DNA of 50,582 bases, from assembly GCA_002426755.1 (NCBI GenBank), contig DINI01000035.1, positions 1-50,582 of the forward strand. The letters run 5' to 3'. The translations under genes and the position numbers were made by a program. Below, in pieces: positions 41,601 to 49,937 of this stretch (position 1 is its first letter; every line of letters starts with the position of its first letter). The notes under the pieces were generated by a model. That model worked only from the letters and a program-made list of their open reading frames with translations. It was not told the origin of the DNA and ran no database searches. The DNA is from Flavobacteriaceae bacterium UBA5544. Lineage in GTDB: Bacteria > Bacteroidota > Bacteroidia > Flavobacteriales > Flavobacteriaceae.

Positions 41601-44202
41601 AAGTGGCCAATCGTTTAATGCACAGGGTGGAAGCACATTAAAAATAACTTCACCATTTGGAGTTTCCAATGGAACAAGCGTTTATACAGGAAATGTACAA
41701 ATAGGAGCAGATGCTACAAAAAGGTTATTTAATACAGCTGCAACCTATCATTACATTGGAAAAGCCAATCAAATTTCGGGTAATGGTTTACCAAATGCAA
41801 TTACAGGTAAAGTAATTGTAGAATTAGATACTGATGCTATAGTATTTAATGCTTCTGGAAACAAAACATTTGCAACCGCAGGAACTTTAGAAATTAGAAA
41901 AGGAATAGTTGTCGATACAAGTACTGATAGTTTTGGTAATGCTGCTTCTAATAATGGAAACTTAACAATGTCTGGTGGAAGATATAGAATCTTTAAAGCA
42001 AGTACACAGCCTGATTTATCAGGAACTTATAATTTAACAGCTGGTGTTGTTGAGTTTGCAGGAACATTATCAAAAACTATTAGAAGTCCAAAATCGTATC
42101 AAAACATTGAAGTTACTGGAGATAACGTTGGGAATTCCAGCGGAAATATTACTTTAAATGATAATGGTACTTTTACTGTTAAAAATGGTGGTATTTTTGA
42201 AATGTCCAATAATTCGATTGTTGGGCCGACTGGAGATCAAACCCTGACAATTGAAAGCAATGGTGTCTTTAAATGCGCCATTGAAACTGGGTTTTATGGC
42301 CCTGGTGTTGTACTACCAACTCCTTCACCGGCAGTAAGAGATAATATTGAAACCATTGTACTACAGCCTGGCAGTATTGTAAATTATAACAGAGCCCCTC
42401 CACTAATTGGTGACGGGAGCCAGATAATTACGAGACCATACTCTGGTGGCTCACCTATTCCTTATCAGAATCTTGTAATTTCAGGAACTGGAACCAAATC
42501 TATTGGCGACCCTACTGGCATCGATGTGAACCAAAATCTGGATGTGCAGTCGGCATCCTTGCAAATTGACAATAGTAAATACATCAAGGTTCAGCAAAAT
42601 GTTACTTTGGCAGGGGAAATTTTTGTAAGTCCTCAAGGATCATTAGTACAAGTGGATAATGCTGGTACATTTACATTCACCTCTGGGACAGCCAAAAATA
42701 CACTTTCTAAACTGACGCATCCACTTCAACATTGGTATGACTATACCTATTGGAGCTCTCCTCTGAAAGCTGCACAAATTGAAACAGCCTTGTTTACGGC
42801 TCCAGCTAATAGACGTTTTAAATTCGCAGCTTCTGCATTTAATGACGATTTAATTGAGCTTAATAATTCTGGTTCAACCAGCCCAGGACAAGATGATATT
42901 GATGATGAGGGCAATGATTGGGTAAATCAACAAACGGGGACTATGACTCCTGGTTTAGGTTATGCAGCAACACATAATAATATAGCTTTCACTTCAGGCA
43001 ATAGCTATCAGTATATTTTTGAAGGAACACCAGCTCCTCTTGGAGGCGGTACTTTCAATACTGGTAATATTTCTGTAAATATCTATATTGATCCATTGGC
43101 CTCGTATAACAATTGGAACTTTATTGGAAACCCTTATCCTTCCGCAATCAGCGCACTTAAATTTTTTCAAGATACGAGTGCCTTTTTGGAAGGTGTTATT
43201 TATCTTTGGTCACAACGTACTGATTATGATGCCAATGCATCGGGTAACGAAGTTTACAACTTTTCACAAGACGATTATGCAATGATTAATTACACTGGTA
43301 GCCTTGCAGTTGGTACAGCTTCACCAAGTGGCTCAAATATCCCTAATGGTTACATTGCCTCTGGGCAGGGGTTCTTTGTTATTGGGAAAAAATCAGGAGT
43401 TGGATCAGCTGGATACATCAATCCAGTAGTTTTTAATAATTCCATGAGAGAGACTGGTAACAATAATCAGTTTTTCAGAACTTCTGAACAAACTCAATCC
43501 AATAAACTATGGATAGATCTCACCTCTGACAATGGAATATTTAACCAAGTGCTTGTCGGATATATTGATGGAGCTACGGATGCATTTGATGGTATGCATT
43601 ATGATGCCTTAAGGAATCTATCCACTGGTGCGCGTTCCATCTTATATATGAGTATTCCTAATACTGATAAGAAATTTGCCATTCAAGGTAAAGAACCTTC
43701 CAGTTTAACCCTAGATGAGGTTATTCCTTTGGGCTTTTATACTTCAATTGATATCCCAACTATTTATAAGCTATCCATTGAACAATTGGAGGGCGATTTC
43801 TTGACAAACAATACAGTCTATTTAAAAGACAACCTATTGAATCTTACTCACAACCTATCTACTGGAGATTATACGTTTACTTCTGAAGTTGGTGAATTCA
43901 ACAACCGTTTTGAAATCGTATTTAGAGATCAGGCGCTTTCGGTAGTTGACAATGAAATCCTTGCAAGTGGGCTGACCATTATCGACCTTCCAAACGGACA
44001 GGTGAAGTTTACTGTAGGAAACAATTTGGACATCAAAGCTATCGAGATCATTGATATGCTGGGACGAACTTTGTATCAACTAAAAGGTGACAGCCCTGTA
44101 GAAGTTTATGACCTCAACAATTTGAGCCAAGCGGCCTATATTGCCAAAGTCATATTATCAAACGGACAGGTGATTACAAAACGCGCGGTGAAACGAAAGT
44201 AG
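38626..44202 (+). CDS. giant T9SS-secreted multidomain protein
   Basis: 1858 residues from ATG 38626, with signal peptide MIKKYSLVFVAFLCFILSGF. Order: beta domain (24-160), two InlB/Listeria-Bacteroides repeats (164-234 and 238-313, each ending GW...LYAxW), a putative Ig domain (318-400: LPTGLTINTTTGVISGTPSV), a lectin/jelly-roll-like region (to about 640), WTGASSSSWSTASNWSPNGI-type repeat, then a long low-complexity beta stretch (about 700-1300), a globular section (about 1360-1780), and a type A C-terminal sorting domain in the last 75 residues (IKAIEIIDMLGRTLYQL, AYIAKVILSNGQVITKRAVKRK). Surface-anchored or released by type IX secretion; probable adhesin. No enzymatic motif seen. Confidence 0.88.
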   Translation: MIKKYSLVFVAFLCFILSGFGQTTVTYDFSASGAVTGLDVVSPGITLDANIGFGSFKNGGTANPALNSGQLRLYQNATKGGSIKIYASNGVTITKVVVNASVTTGPAGYTVDGGAATNLIASTTYTMSGISATSEVEFYQRDASSANRIYVNSFEVTYTSVPSHTITFNANGGTGTMSNQAINEGASANLTTNAFTRTGYTFDGWATTAAGAVAYANNASYTMGTSNVTLYAHWAINNYTVTYDGNGNTTGTAPGASNGNYNTSITLPGAGSLLKTGFVFNGWNTATNGSGTHYNAGSSYLIGSSNATLYAEWLSTSPPTINSSLTAAGNLASAFTYTITATNTPTSFNATGLPTGLTINTTTGVISGTPSVTGPYNVSISATNAYGTDTKTLVITISAAPACAPPIWEENFDYGCMDAADISTTLAFPTWSFQSDGADPLKYSATGLSYTGYASSSIGGSAQYQGGGDDDIKREIKYADNTFPAPGNPNNPNNNLFVSFLINMTGLGTSDYFVSLQDGSNNFYGRMYARSSGSGYQIGIVKFNGTIQWSSVLDHNKTYLLVLKNEFVVGTVNDVLKLWIIESGVPVSESLAGSATLQAITNDTDPAPATGSSIKNFILRQTGKENGFVDGIRVATSWESLFCGTAPVATTYTWTGASSSSWSTASNWSPNGIPSSIDNIIINSPGTNILNITDCRAVKDFTLNGTGNFTASATGVFTINGDITYGGTANAILDCDSQVFIKSALSQPIPPLTYGNLDVLGGNRVFSPTGIIKICGVFNVVPDPSTSIYTVTGSTVEYISSDSGWVMTPFTYNNLTFSGTGVFSIGYSSPAANKIVNVLGNYVQSAGSVILGETASRTATLNIEGDMTISGGNFDINKIVGSNGVINLKGDLSVSNIGQLTATNSGSKVNFIGTGDGSTEALTQTIDVKNTNSVYYTAFSINSGFTKLINQDLYLGTNSSFEVKSGAIFNFGYATDDITPLNVVRVSSPTLRSGQSFNAQGGSTLKITSPFGVSNGTSVYTGNVQIGADATKRLFNTAATYHYIGKANQISGNGLPNAITGKVIVELDTDAIVFNASGNKTFATAGTLEIRKGIVVDTSTDSFGNAASNNGNLTMSGGRYRIFKASTQPDLSGTYNLTAGVVEFAGTLSKTIRSPKSYQNIEVTGDNVGNSSGNITLNDNGTFTVKNGGIFEMSNNSIVGPTGDQTLTIESNGVFKCAIETGFYGPGVVLPTPSPAVRDNIETIVLQPGSIVNYNRAPPLIGDGSQIITRPYSGGSPIPYQNLVISGTGTKSIGDPTGIDVNQNLDVQSASLQIDNSKYIKVQQNVTLAGEIFVSPQGSLVQVDNAGTFTFTSGTAKNTLSKLTHPLQHWYDYTYWSSPLKAAQIETALFTAPANRRFKFAASAFNDDLIELNNSGSTSPGQDDIDDEGNDWVNQQTGTMTPGLGYAATHNNIAFTSGNSYQYIFEGTPAPLGGGTFNTGNISVNIYIDPLASYNNWNFIGNPYPSAISALKFFQDTSAFLEGVIYLWSQRTDYDANASGNEVYNFSQDDYAMINYTGSLAVGTASPSGSNIPNGYIASGQGFFVIGKKSGVGSAGYINPVVFNNSMRETGNNNQFFRTSEQTQSNKLWIDLTSDNGIFNQVLVGYIDGATDAFDGMHYDALRNLSTGARSILYMSIPNTDKKFAIQGKEPSSLTLDEVIPLGFYTSIDIPTIYKLSIEQLEGDFLTNNTVYLKDNLLNLTHNLSTGDYTFTSEVGEFNNRFEIVFRDQALSVVDNEILASGLTIIDLPNGQVKFTVGNNLDIKAIEIIDMLGRTLYQLKGDSPVEVYDLNNLSQAAYIAKVILSNGQVITKRAVKRK

Positions 44203-44226
44203 CATTCCGAATACATTATATCTATA

Positions 44227-44256
44227 AAAAAGCCTCAACACTTGTTGAGGCTTTTT
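44227..44256. terminator. bidirectional terminator between the T9SS protein and TonB receptor genes
   Basis: Perfect 14-base arms AAAAAGCCTCAACA and TGTTGAGGCTTTTT with a CT centre; both strands have T-rich ends. It lies 2 bases from the receptor's stop codon. Confidence 0.9.
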
Positions 44257-44258
44257 AT

Positions 44259-46676
44259 TTAAAGTGTATATTTTAAAGATACTATCAAATTACGTCCCGC
44301 TGCCGATATTCCGGAGGAATAGGGCCTGTACCGCTGGTCTGTAATGTTTTCTAGACTTGCCGTGACCGTCAAGGCATCAGAAAATTGGTATTGCGTGCGT
44401 AAATTCCAAGTGAACCATGATGGCGCATATGGGTTGCCATTCGCATCCAAGGCGTAGATGTAATCCTTTTCGGTTTCTGAAGGCGCCAATTGGTAGAACG
44501 ACAGTTCGTTGTTATATTCTGCAAAGGCATCGATTTGAAATTTGTTGTGTTTCCAAATGAGGTGTGTGTTTCCAAAGTTTGGTGCGGCGTGTCGCAACGG
44601 TGTTTCTGCGCCACTATCGTCTTCTTCTTTACCATTGATGGTGTTGTATTGGGAAGTCAGTTTTAAAGACTCACAAAAATTCACCACCATACCTACCTCA
44701 AAACCATAGACTCTTGCAAATGCTGCGTTTTGAATTGCCTGCACATTGCTTAATTCACCATCGTATTCAATCTCTGTCTGGCCATTGAGGCTAAAATCCC
44801 TTCTTACCAATGCATTGTCTAAATAGGTATAATAGGTAGCCATATCCAAAACAACAACATTGTCGAAGTTCAACTTTAAACCCAATTCGCCACCATAGGC
44901 ATATTCGGGTTTTAAATCGTTGTTTGGCACAACCACCGATCCCGGTTCTGAATCAAAAAGTTTACCGATATCATCAATATTTGGTGCCCTGAATGATGTA
45001 GTTCCATTTAATCGCCATTCAATTATATTGCTAGGTGTCCATGTCATACCAGCCGTTCCTGTAAAGGCACCATTATTGATTTTTGTGGTATTGTATGGCA
45101 AATTAAGATATTGGTTGTTTTCTGTAAAATCTGCATTGATCCGTATGTGATTGTAACGCAATCCGCCTTGAAATACAAATTTTGTGTTCGGTTTATATTT
45201 TAGGCTGGCATACCCTGCTATGGATTGCCAATCGGAACCATTTGGGTATCTTGATACTGTTGGGATGGAGGTATTTGTACTGATATTTTCTTCATCGCCT
45301 GTGGAGGTTACTTTATTATAAACATATTCAGCACCATAGAATAGTTCGGTATTCTGCCCTAATTGTTTTTCCAAATCGAGATTTGCCGATATGGCATCCA
45401 CTGCTTCTTCCCGTATGTTTCTAATGTCATTATCAAAGTCACGGTCCATACGGCTTTCTTGGAAATTTTGGTAGGCCACTGTCGCCTGAATTTTGTCATA
45501 TAGATTGGAATCACTGCTCAATTTGGTCAGCTGTAGATTTCCCATAAACCAGCGTTGTGGTCCGTAATTCCATTCTGCAGAACGCAAATTATCACCTCGA
45601 TAGCGAATCAGCCTATCATATCTTGAATAATCGGAGGTTGTGGAATAATACAATCCCATATCGAAACTCAAATTATCGGAAGACTCATAACGTGCCTTTT
45701 GCATCACATTGATTTGGTCATAACCGGTAGGCACTTGAACCAAGGGATTTGGATTGGAGACCACAGTATCAACTCCATCTATCACTTCAACATATTCTGG
45801 GCGCAAGTAATCGTCCGGGCCCTTGCTTCCCATTCTTAAATCATCAAAATCGGTGTAACTCACACTGGTCAAAAATGCCCATTTATTGAAACCGAAATTC
45901 AAATCTATGTGCCCCGTTTTTTCTTCGTTTGCTGTAGCATAACGTACCAAGGCATTGGCTTTGAAAAACAAGGAATCAGAATAGGACGGCTGTGGTTTTT
46001 GAGTATAGAAACTCATCACGCCTCCAATGGCATCGCTTCCATACACCACAGAACCAGCACCCAATGTGACTTCCGTATTTTGAACTGTGAATGGGTCTAT
46101 TGAGATGACATTTTGAAGATTTCCGCCCCTAAAAATGGCATTGTTCATACGTACACCGTCTACAGTAATCAGCAAGCGATTTGTAGAGAATCCTCTTATC
46201 ATTGGACTTCCGCCACCCAATTGGCTTTTTTGGATATAGACATTCCCGGTACTTTCCAACAAATCAGCACTGGTCTGAGGATTGGAAAAGGCAATTTCTT
46301 TGGCGCTGACATTCATTATTTTTTGTGGAATGTCGCGTTTGCTTTGTTCAAATTTGGAAGCAGACACTACGACTTCGTCCAAGCCCTGTGTTTTTGCAAC
46401 CAATGTCACCACCCAATTGTCTGTTTTGATGTCGGCTTTAGTTAGTACCGCTTTTTCGTGAAATAGGTGCTGAAAAAAAATGGGTTCATTGTCCGAAAAG
46501 ATATCTAAATTGACGTATCCATCAATATCGGTTGTTGCGGTTTTATCTTTTTTTTCATTGTAAACAGTAACACCAGGGACTGGTAGCTTACTTTCTTTTT
46601 CGATGACTTTTGCTTTCTGTGCCAAAAGCGTCAGGGAATACATCAGACAGATGCCCATTAATAGATAATGCTTCAT
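44259..46676 (-). CDS. TonB-dependent receptor, resembling heme/hemoglobin receptors
   Basis: 805 residues. Signal peptide (CLMYSLTLLAQ), a short carboxypeptidase-like domain (22-108), plug with GGGSPMIRGFSTNRLLITVD, LGAGSVVYGSDAIGGVMSFY, barrel with SFRAPNIDDIG and NNDLKPEYAYGGELGL: the FRAP and NPNL-like boxes seen in heme/hemoglobin receptors. The His between the two boxes that heme receptors often have is absent, so the substrate call is tentative. Ends in SLKYTL. It follows recO by 19 bases in the porZ-recO-receptor unit. Confidence 0.88.
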   Translation of the reverse strand: MKHYLLMGICLMYSLTLLAQKAKVIEKESKLPVPGVTVYNEKKDKTATTDIDGYVNLDIFSDNEPIFFQHLFHEKAVLTKADIKTDNWVVTLVAKTQGLDEVVVSASKFEQSKRDIPQKIMNVSAKEIAFSNPQTSADLLESTGNVYIQKSQLGGGSPMIRGFSTNRLLITVDGVRMNNAIFRGGNLQNVISIDPFTVQNTEVTLGAGSVVYGSDAIGGVMSFYTQKPQPSYSDSLFFKANALVRYATANEEKTGHIDLNFGFNKWAFLTSVSYTDFDDLRMGSKGPDDYLRPEYVEVIDGVDTVVSNPNPLVQVPTGYDQINVMQKARYESSDNLSFDMGLYYSTTSDYSRYDRLIRYRGDNLRSAEWNYGPQRWFMGNLQLTKLSSDSNLYDKIQATVAYQNFQESRMDRDFDNDIRNIREEAVDAISANLDLEKQLGQNTELFYGAEYVYNKVTSTGDEENISTNTSIPTVSRYPNGSDWQSIAGYASLKYKPNTKFVFQGGLRYNHIRINADFTENNQYLNLPYNTTKINNGAFTGTAGMTWTPSNIIEWRLNGTTSFRAPNIDDIGKLFDSEPGSVVVPNNDLKPEYAYGGELGLKLNFDNVVVLDMATYYTYLDNALVRRDFSLNGQTEIEYDGELSNVQAIQNAAFARVYGFEVGMVVNFCESLKLTSQYNTINGKEEDDSGAETPLRHAAPNFGNTHLIWKHNKFQIDAFAEYNNELSFYQLAPSETEKDYIYALDANGNPYAPSWFTWNLRTQYQFSDALTVTASLENITDQRYRPYSSGISAAGRNLIVSLKYTL

Positions 46677-46695
46677 AAATGATTTTAGTTGGTTA

Positions 46696-47415
46696 TTAGT
46701 TAAATACTTGGTTAAAAACTGTCAGCGATTTAGGTTTTTTAAAATCTCCGAGATGTAATTCAAAATAAAACAAAAGCATCGTTAGAAACGCTTGTCTTTG
46801 TTTTGAATTTAATTTAACCGAATTTAAGGCATCAAAATTTATGCCCAAGAACTGTTTTAGGGTTGTTAAATTTTCATCTGAAATGGAGTAAAAGTTCACG
46901 GGTTTTAATTCAAATTCGCCTGTATTCAAATTAAAGTAAGGGTTTGCCATGGTGGATATCTCTGGATAAAACCCGAGGTGCTTGGTAAGATTGAGCAAGA
47001 ACAGCAAATGGAAATTCGCAAAATCCACCTCATGGTCAAGCCAGATGAATGAAGTTTCTAAATAATCATATAGATTGTCGTTACGTTCTTCTTCTTTTAA
47101 GACGGAAGTCAGGACTTCAGATAAAAACATAACAATGGCACTTTTGAGGATGTTGGAATGTACACTTTTGTAAACCGTATGCAATTTTACGTCACTGATG
47201 AATTGAAGGGATTGGTTTGCTTTATAGTTTTCTTCAATTTGCAATTGTGTCAATGGCTGGAAATAAACGGTTTTGGCACTTCCCTTTGTGCTTTTCAGAA
47301 CCCCTCGCAACAAATAACTGACCACACCTCTTTGACTTGTGTAACATTTAACAATGAGGTCGTTATCACGGTATTTTAATTTGGAAAGGACAATGGCCTT
47401 GGTCTTGATTAACAT
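46696..47415 (-). CDS. recO: DNA repair protein RecO
   Basis: 239 residues. N-terminal OB fold (TKAIVLSKLKYRDNDLIVKC, YTSQRGVVSYLLRGVLKSTK), then helical domain (LLNLTKHLGFYPE). RecO with RecR loads RecA on SSB-coated single-stranded DNA. The zinc-binding cysteines of some RecO proteins are absent; the only Cys is at residue 25. ATG 47415, 19 bases after porZ and 19 before the receptor. Confidence 0.93.
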   Translation of the reverse strand: MLIKTKAIVLSKLKYRDNDLIVKCYTSQRGVVSYLLRGVLKSTKGSAKTVYFQPLTQLQIEENYKANQSLQFISDVKLHTVYKSVHSNILKSAIVMFLSEVLTSVLKEEERNDNLYDYLETSFIWLDHEVDFANFHLLFLLNLTKHLGFYPEISTMANPYFNLNTGEFELKPVNFYSISDENLTTLKQFLGINFDALNSVKLNSKQRQAFLTMLLFYFELHLGDFKKPKSLTVFNQVFN

Positions 47416-47434
47416 AAGCTCATTGTTAACGGGG

Positions 47435-49810
47435 TTATCTTATGATCAATAATTTTAGAATCTTTGTCTCAAACGAATCCAGATCGTTGATTAAAATGAG
47501 ATATACTCCTGATGCCACGATATTATTGCCAAGATTTCTTCCATTCCAAATTGCGGTTCCTCCGTCAATGGCAAAATTATAGCCTGTTTTAGAAGAGCGC
47601 AGATTGACACGAGACTGTGCCTCTGCAACTAAATTTCCTTCAATATCCGTAATCTTTATATTGACATTTTCCGTCAATCCTTTAATTTTTACACCATTTG
47701 TAATGTCATTCAAATCGGAAGATCCCAACAAATTATATTCAGGTCTTACCGGATTAGGATATACAAACGCATTATTGAGTTCGTCCTCTGGTTTGGAACC
47801 ACCAGATGAAAAAGCCACCAATCCTTTACTTGTAGCTATAAAAACTTTTCCACTTTGTGGATCTATGGAAATGTCCCTTACCTGATTGGATGGTAAAGGG
47901 GAGTTGTCTTTGGTAAAATGATAGATGGTTTCCTGTCCGTCCGGTGAAAAATAAAAAACACCCGAATCATCGGTTCCAACCCATTTGTTGTTTGAGCCAT
48001 CCACCTTGATATCTGCAATGAATTGTAATGATAATAGTTCTTTGGGTACACCTTCCTCTACGATCACAATTTCACTGGCTCTAGGATTTGGATCTGTTAA
48101 AAAATTAGAAGTATTATACAGTACTCGCAACCCACGATAAGTTCCAATCCATAACTGATTTCTATTATCAATTGCCAGTGACTTTATGTTAGTTGTAGGC
48201 ATGTTCTGCTCTTGGCTGTATAATCTTCTGATTTTGGTTGTGCCTCCATTTTCATTGTATCCAATTACCCCGTTTTTAGAGCTTGCGGTCCATTTAGTCC
48301 CATTGTTGTCAATGACCAAGTCACCAAAACCCCTCTCATCCTGTATAGGATCGGCAATAAGCTCACTGTAGCTATACGATTGCCATTGCTGTGTGCCTGG
48401 ATTATAGGATTTTAGCGGTCTTTCCAATAAACTGGTAATCGTCCATAAAATGCCGGTCCTATCAAACGCAGATCCACTAACACGAATATCGATATAATTT
48501 GGGTCACCGCTATCAAGAGACTCAAGAGCGCTATTGGTCTGATCATACAAAATGGTCGGTTCTCCATTATTAAACTCCAACAACCCACTAAAGTATGAAC
48601 TGACGAATACTTGTTGAGGATTGAACGGGTTGACACTTATATCCGCTAGATTTTTAGCAGTCAACAAGCTATCATAAGGAATATTAACCCATTGTTCTTC
48701 AACCAGATGGCTTATTCCATAACTTTGGATGGGATAGGCATTATAATACACATCATAATCTCCATAAGTAACCCAAACTTCATTATTACTCGCATTTATT
48801 TTAAACATGTCATTTCGCAAAGGACCATCAGGTCTTATAACCATATAGTCTTGTGGATTGGACAGTGCTGTACCAAGGACACCGAAGTTTTTAGTTCCAA
48901 TATAAATGTTATTATTTGCCAAGGTTGCAGAAGTGAATTGTGTATTGTATTCTGAATTGGTTGAAGCTGTTGCAATGGCATTAAAGGCACTATCATACAC
49001 AAATGTACTATTGAGAGTAGTAACTATTAAATCCCCATTTACCGAACGCATATCTACCACCGTTGCTCCATACGTTAGAAGCTGATTAAAGGAGGTGTTG
49101 ATAATCTCAAAGATGCTGTTGTTGGAATTAATGGCGTACAGTTTATCATTTACACTTTCAATCGATAGGAAATTGCCACTGTTAAGCGTCTGCCATTGCT
49201 GATAGTCTATAATATTTGGATTGTCTAGCGCTGCCCTTTTGATGGCATTATTATTGAAACATGCCGCGTAAATAAATCCGCCAAAAACAGTCGTTTGTTT
49301 TACACTAATTTGACTTCCGGCATTTCCAATGAAATAGGTGTCACCGAATTCCAATCGTTGCAAATCATATACTGAAATACCATAATCGGTTGAAATGTAT
49401 ACCAATCCGTTGTATTCATTAAAATGATTGATCAATTTTTTATTTGGGGCAACGGTTTCCTTTTCCAAAATATCAACAACTGAAAGAATGGAACCGTCCG
49501 ATTCAAAATAGACTTCCATAAGTCCATTTTGATACCCGATGATTAGGACTTGATACTCATAGCTATAATGAATGGTTGTAATGGTCTCACCCGATAATCC
49601 ATCCACTGTAGTGATGGTTTTTAACTCATTGGTGGCTAAATCGTAACTAAATATGGCATTTTCGGAAGCAGCATATATTTTGCTCTCGCTTTGTGTGACA
49701 TCTTTAATGTCATAATACGAAAAATGACCTTCCCAAAGAGTCGAAAAATTTTGGGAATGACCAACCATGGAGGTTATCAAAAGAATAAAAAAAGTAATTT
49801 TTCTTAACAT
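47435..49810 (-). CDS. porZ: PorZ-like beta-propeller protein of the type IX secretion system
   Basis: 791 residues from ATG 49810; the longer in-frame start at 49831 is excluded because the -7 box covers 49829-49836. Signal peptide MLRKITFFILLITSMVGHSQ. Two propeller domains with recurring blades (KIYAASENAIFSYDLATNEL; GVSVYDLQRLEFGDTYFIG-like; MPTTNIKSLAIDNRNQLWIG), then a C-terminal T9SS sorting domain (YPNPVRPEYNLLG to ILKLLIIR). PorZ is a surface component that helps deliver anionic LPS to T9SS substrates. Starts the porZ-recO-receptor unit. Confidence 0.85.
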   Translation of the reverse strand: MLRKITFFILLITSMVGHSQNFSTLWEGHFSYYDIKDVTQSESKIYAASENAIFSYDLATNELKTITTVDGLSGETITTIHYSYEYQVLIIGYQNGLMEVYFESDGSILSVVDILEKETVAPNKKLINHFNEYNGLVYISTDYGISVYDLQRLEFGDTYFIGNAGSQISVKQTTVFGGFIYAACFNNNAIKRAALDNPNIIDYQQWQTLNSGNFLSIESVNDKLYAINSNNSIFEIINTSFNQLLTYGATVVDMRSVNGDLIVTTLNSTFVYDSAFNAIATASTNSEYNTQFTSATLANNNIYIGTKNFGVLGTALSNPQDYMVIRPDGPLRNDMFKINASNNEVWVTYGDYDVYYNAYPIQSYGISHLVEEQWVNIPYDSLLTAKNLADISVNPFNPQQVFVSSYFSGLLEFNNGEPTILYDQTNSALESLDSGDPNYIDIRVSGSAFDRTGILWTITSLLERPLKSYNPGTQQWQSYSYSELIADPIQDERGFGDLVIDNNGTKWTASSKNGVIGYNENGGTTKIRRLYSQEQNMPTTNIKSLAIDNRNQLWIGTYRGLRVLYNTSNFLTDPNPRASEIVIVEEGVPKELLSLQFIADIKVDGSNNKWVGTDDSGVFYFSPDGQETIYHFTKDNSPLPSNQVRDISIDPQSGKVFIATSKGLVAFSSGGSKPEDELNNAFVYPNPVRPEYNLLGSSDLNDITNGVKIKGLTENVNIKITDIEGNLVAEAQSRVNLRSSKTGYNFAIDGGTAIWNGRNLGNNIVASGVYLILINDLDSFETKILKLLIIR

Positions 49811-49828
49811 AGAACAATTAGTAATTGC

Positions 49829-49860
49829 CAAAGATATTTATTACTAACGAGAAAATACAA
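49829..49860 (-). promoter_or_regulatory. promoter of porZ
   Basis: Minus strand: TTG at 49860-49858, 21 bases, then TATCTTTG at 49836-49829; both fit the flavobacterial consensus. Transcription starts about 49823, 13 bases before the ATG at 49810. Confidence 0.65.
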
Positions 49861-49882
49861 CGAATCATATATACTTCAATAA

Positions 49883-49923
49883 AAAAGCCCTCACAACTGT
49901 ACGTTATGAGAGCTTTTGTTTTT
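49883..49923 (-). terminator. terminator after gdhA
   Basis: Imperfect arms AAAAGCCCTCACAAC and GTTATGAGAGCTTTT; on the minus strand it ends in TTTTTTATT. Confidence 0.7.
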
Positions 49924-49937
49924 AGATGTATAAAGTA

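Noticed and set aside
49810..49831. Longer N-terminus of the PorZ-like protein (in-frame start at 49831)
   Set aside because: The start codon would sit in the -7 box of a good promoter, and residues before MLRKITFF spoil the signal peptide.
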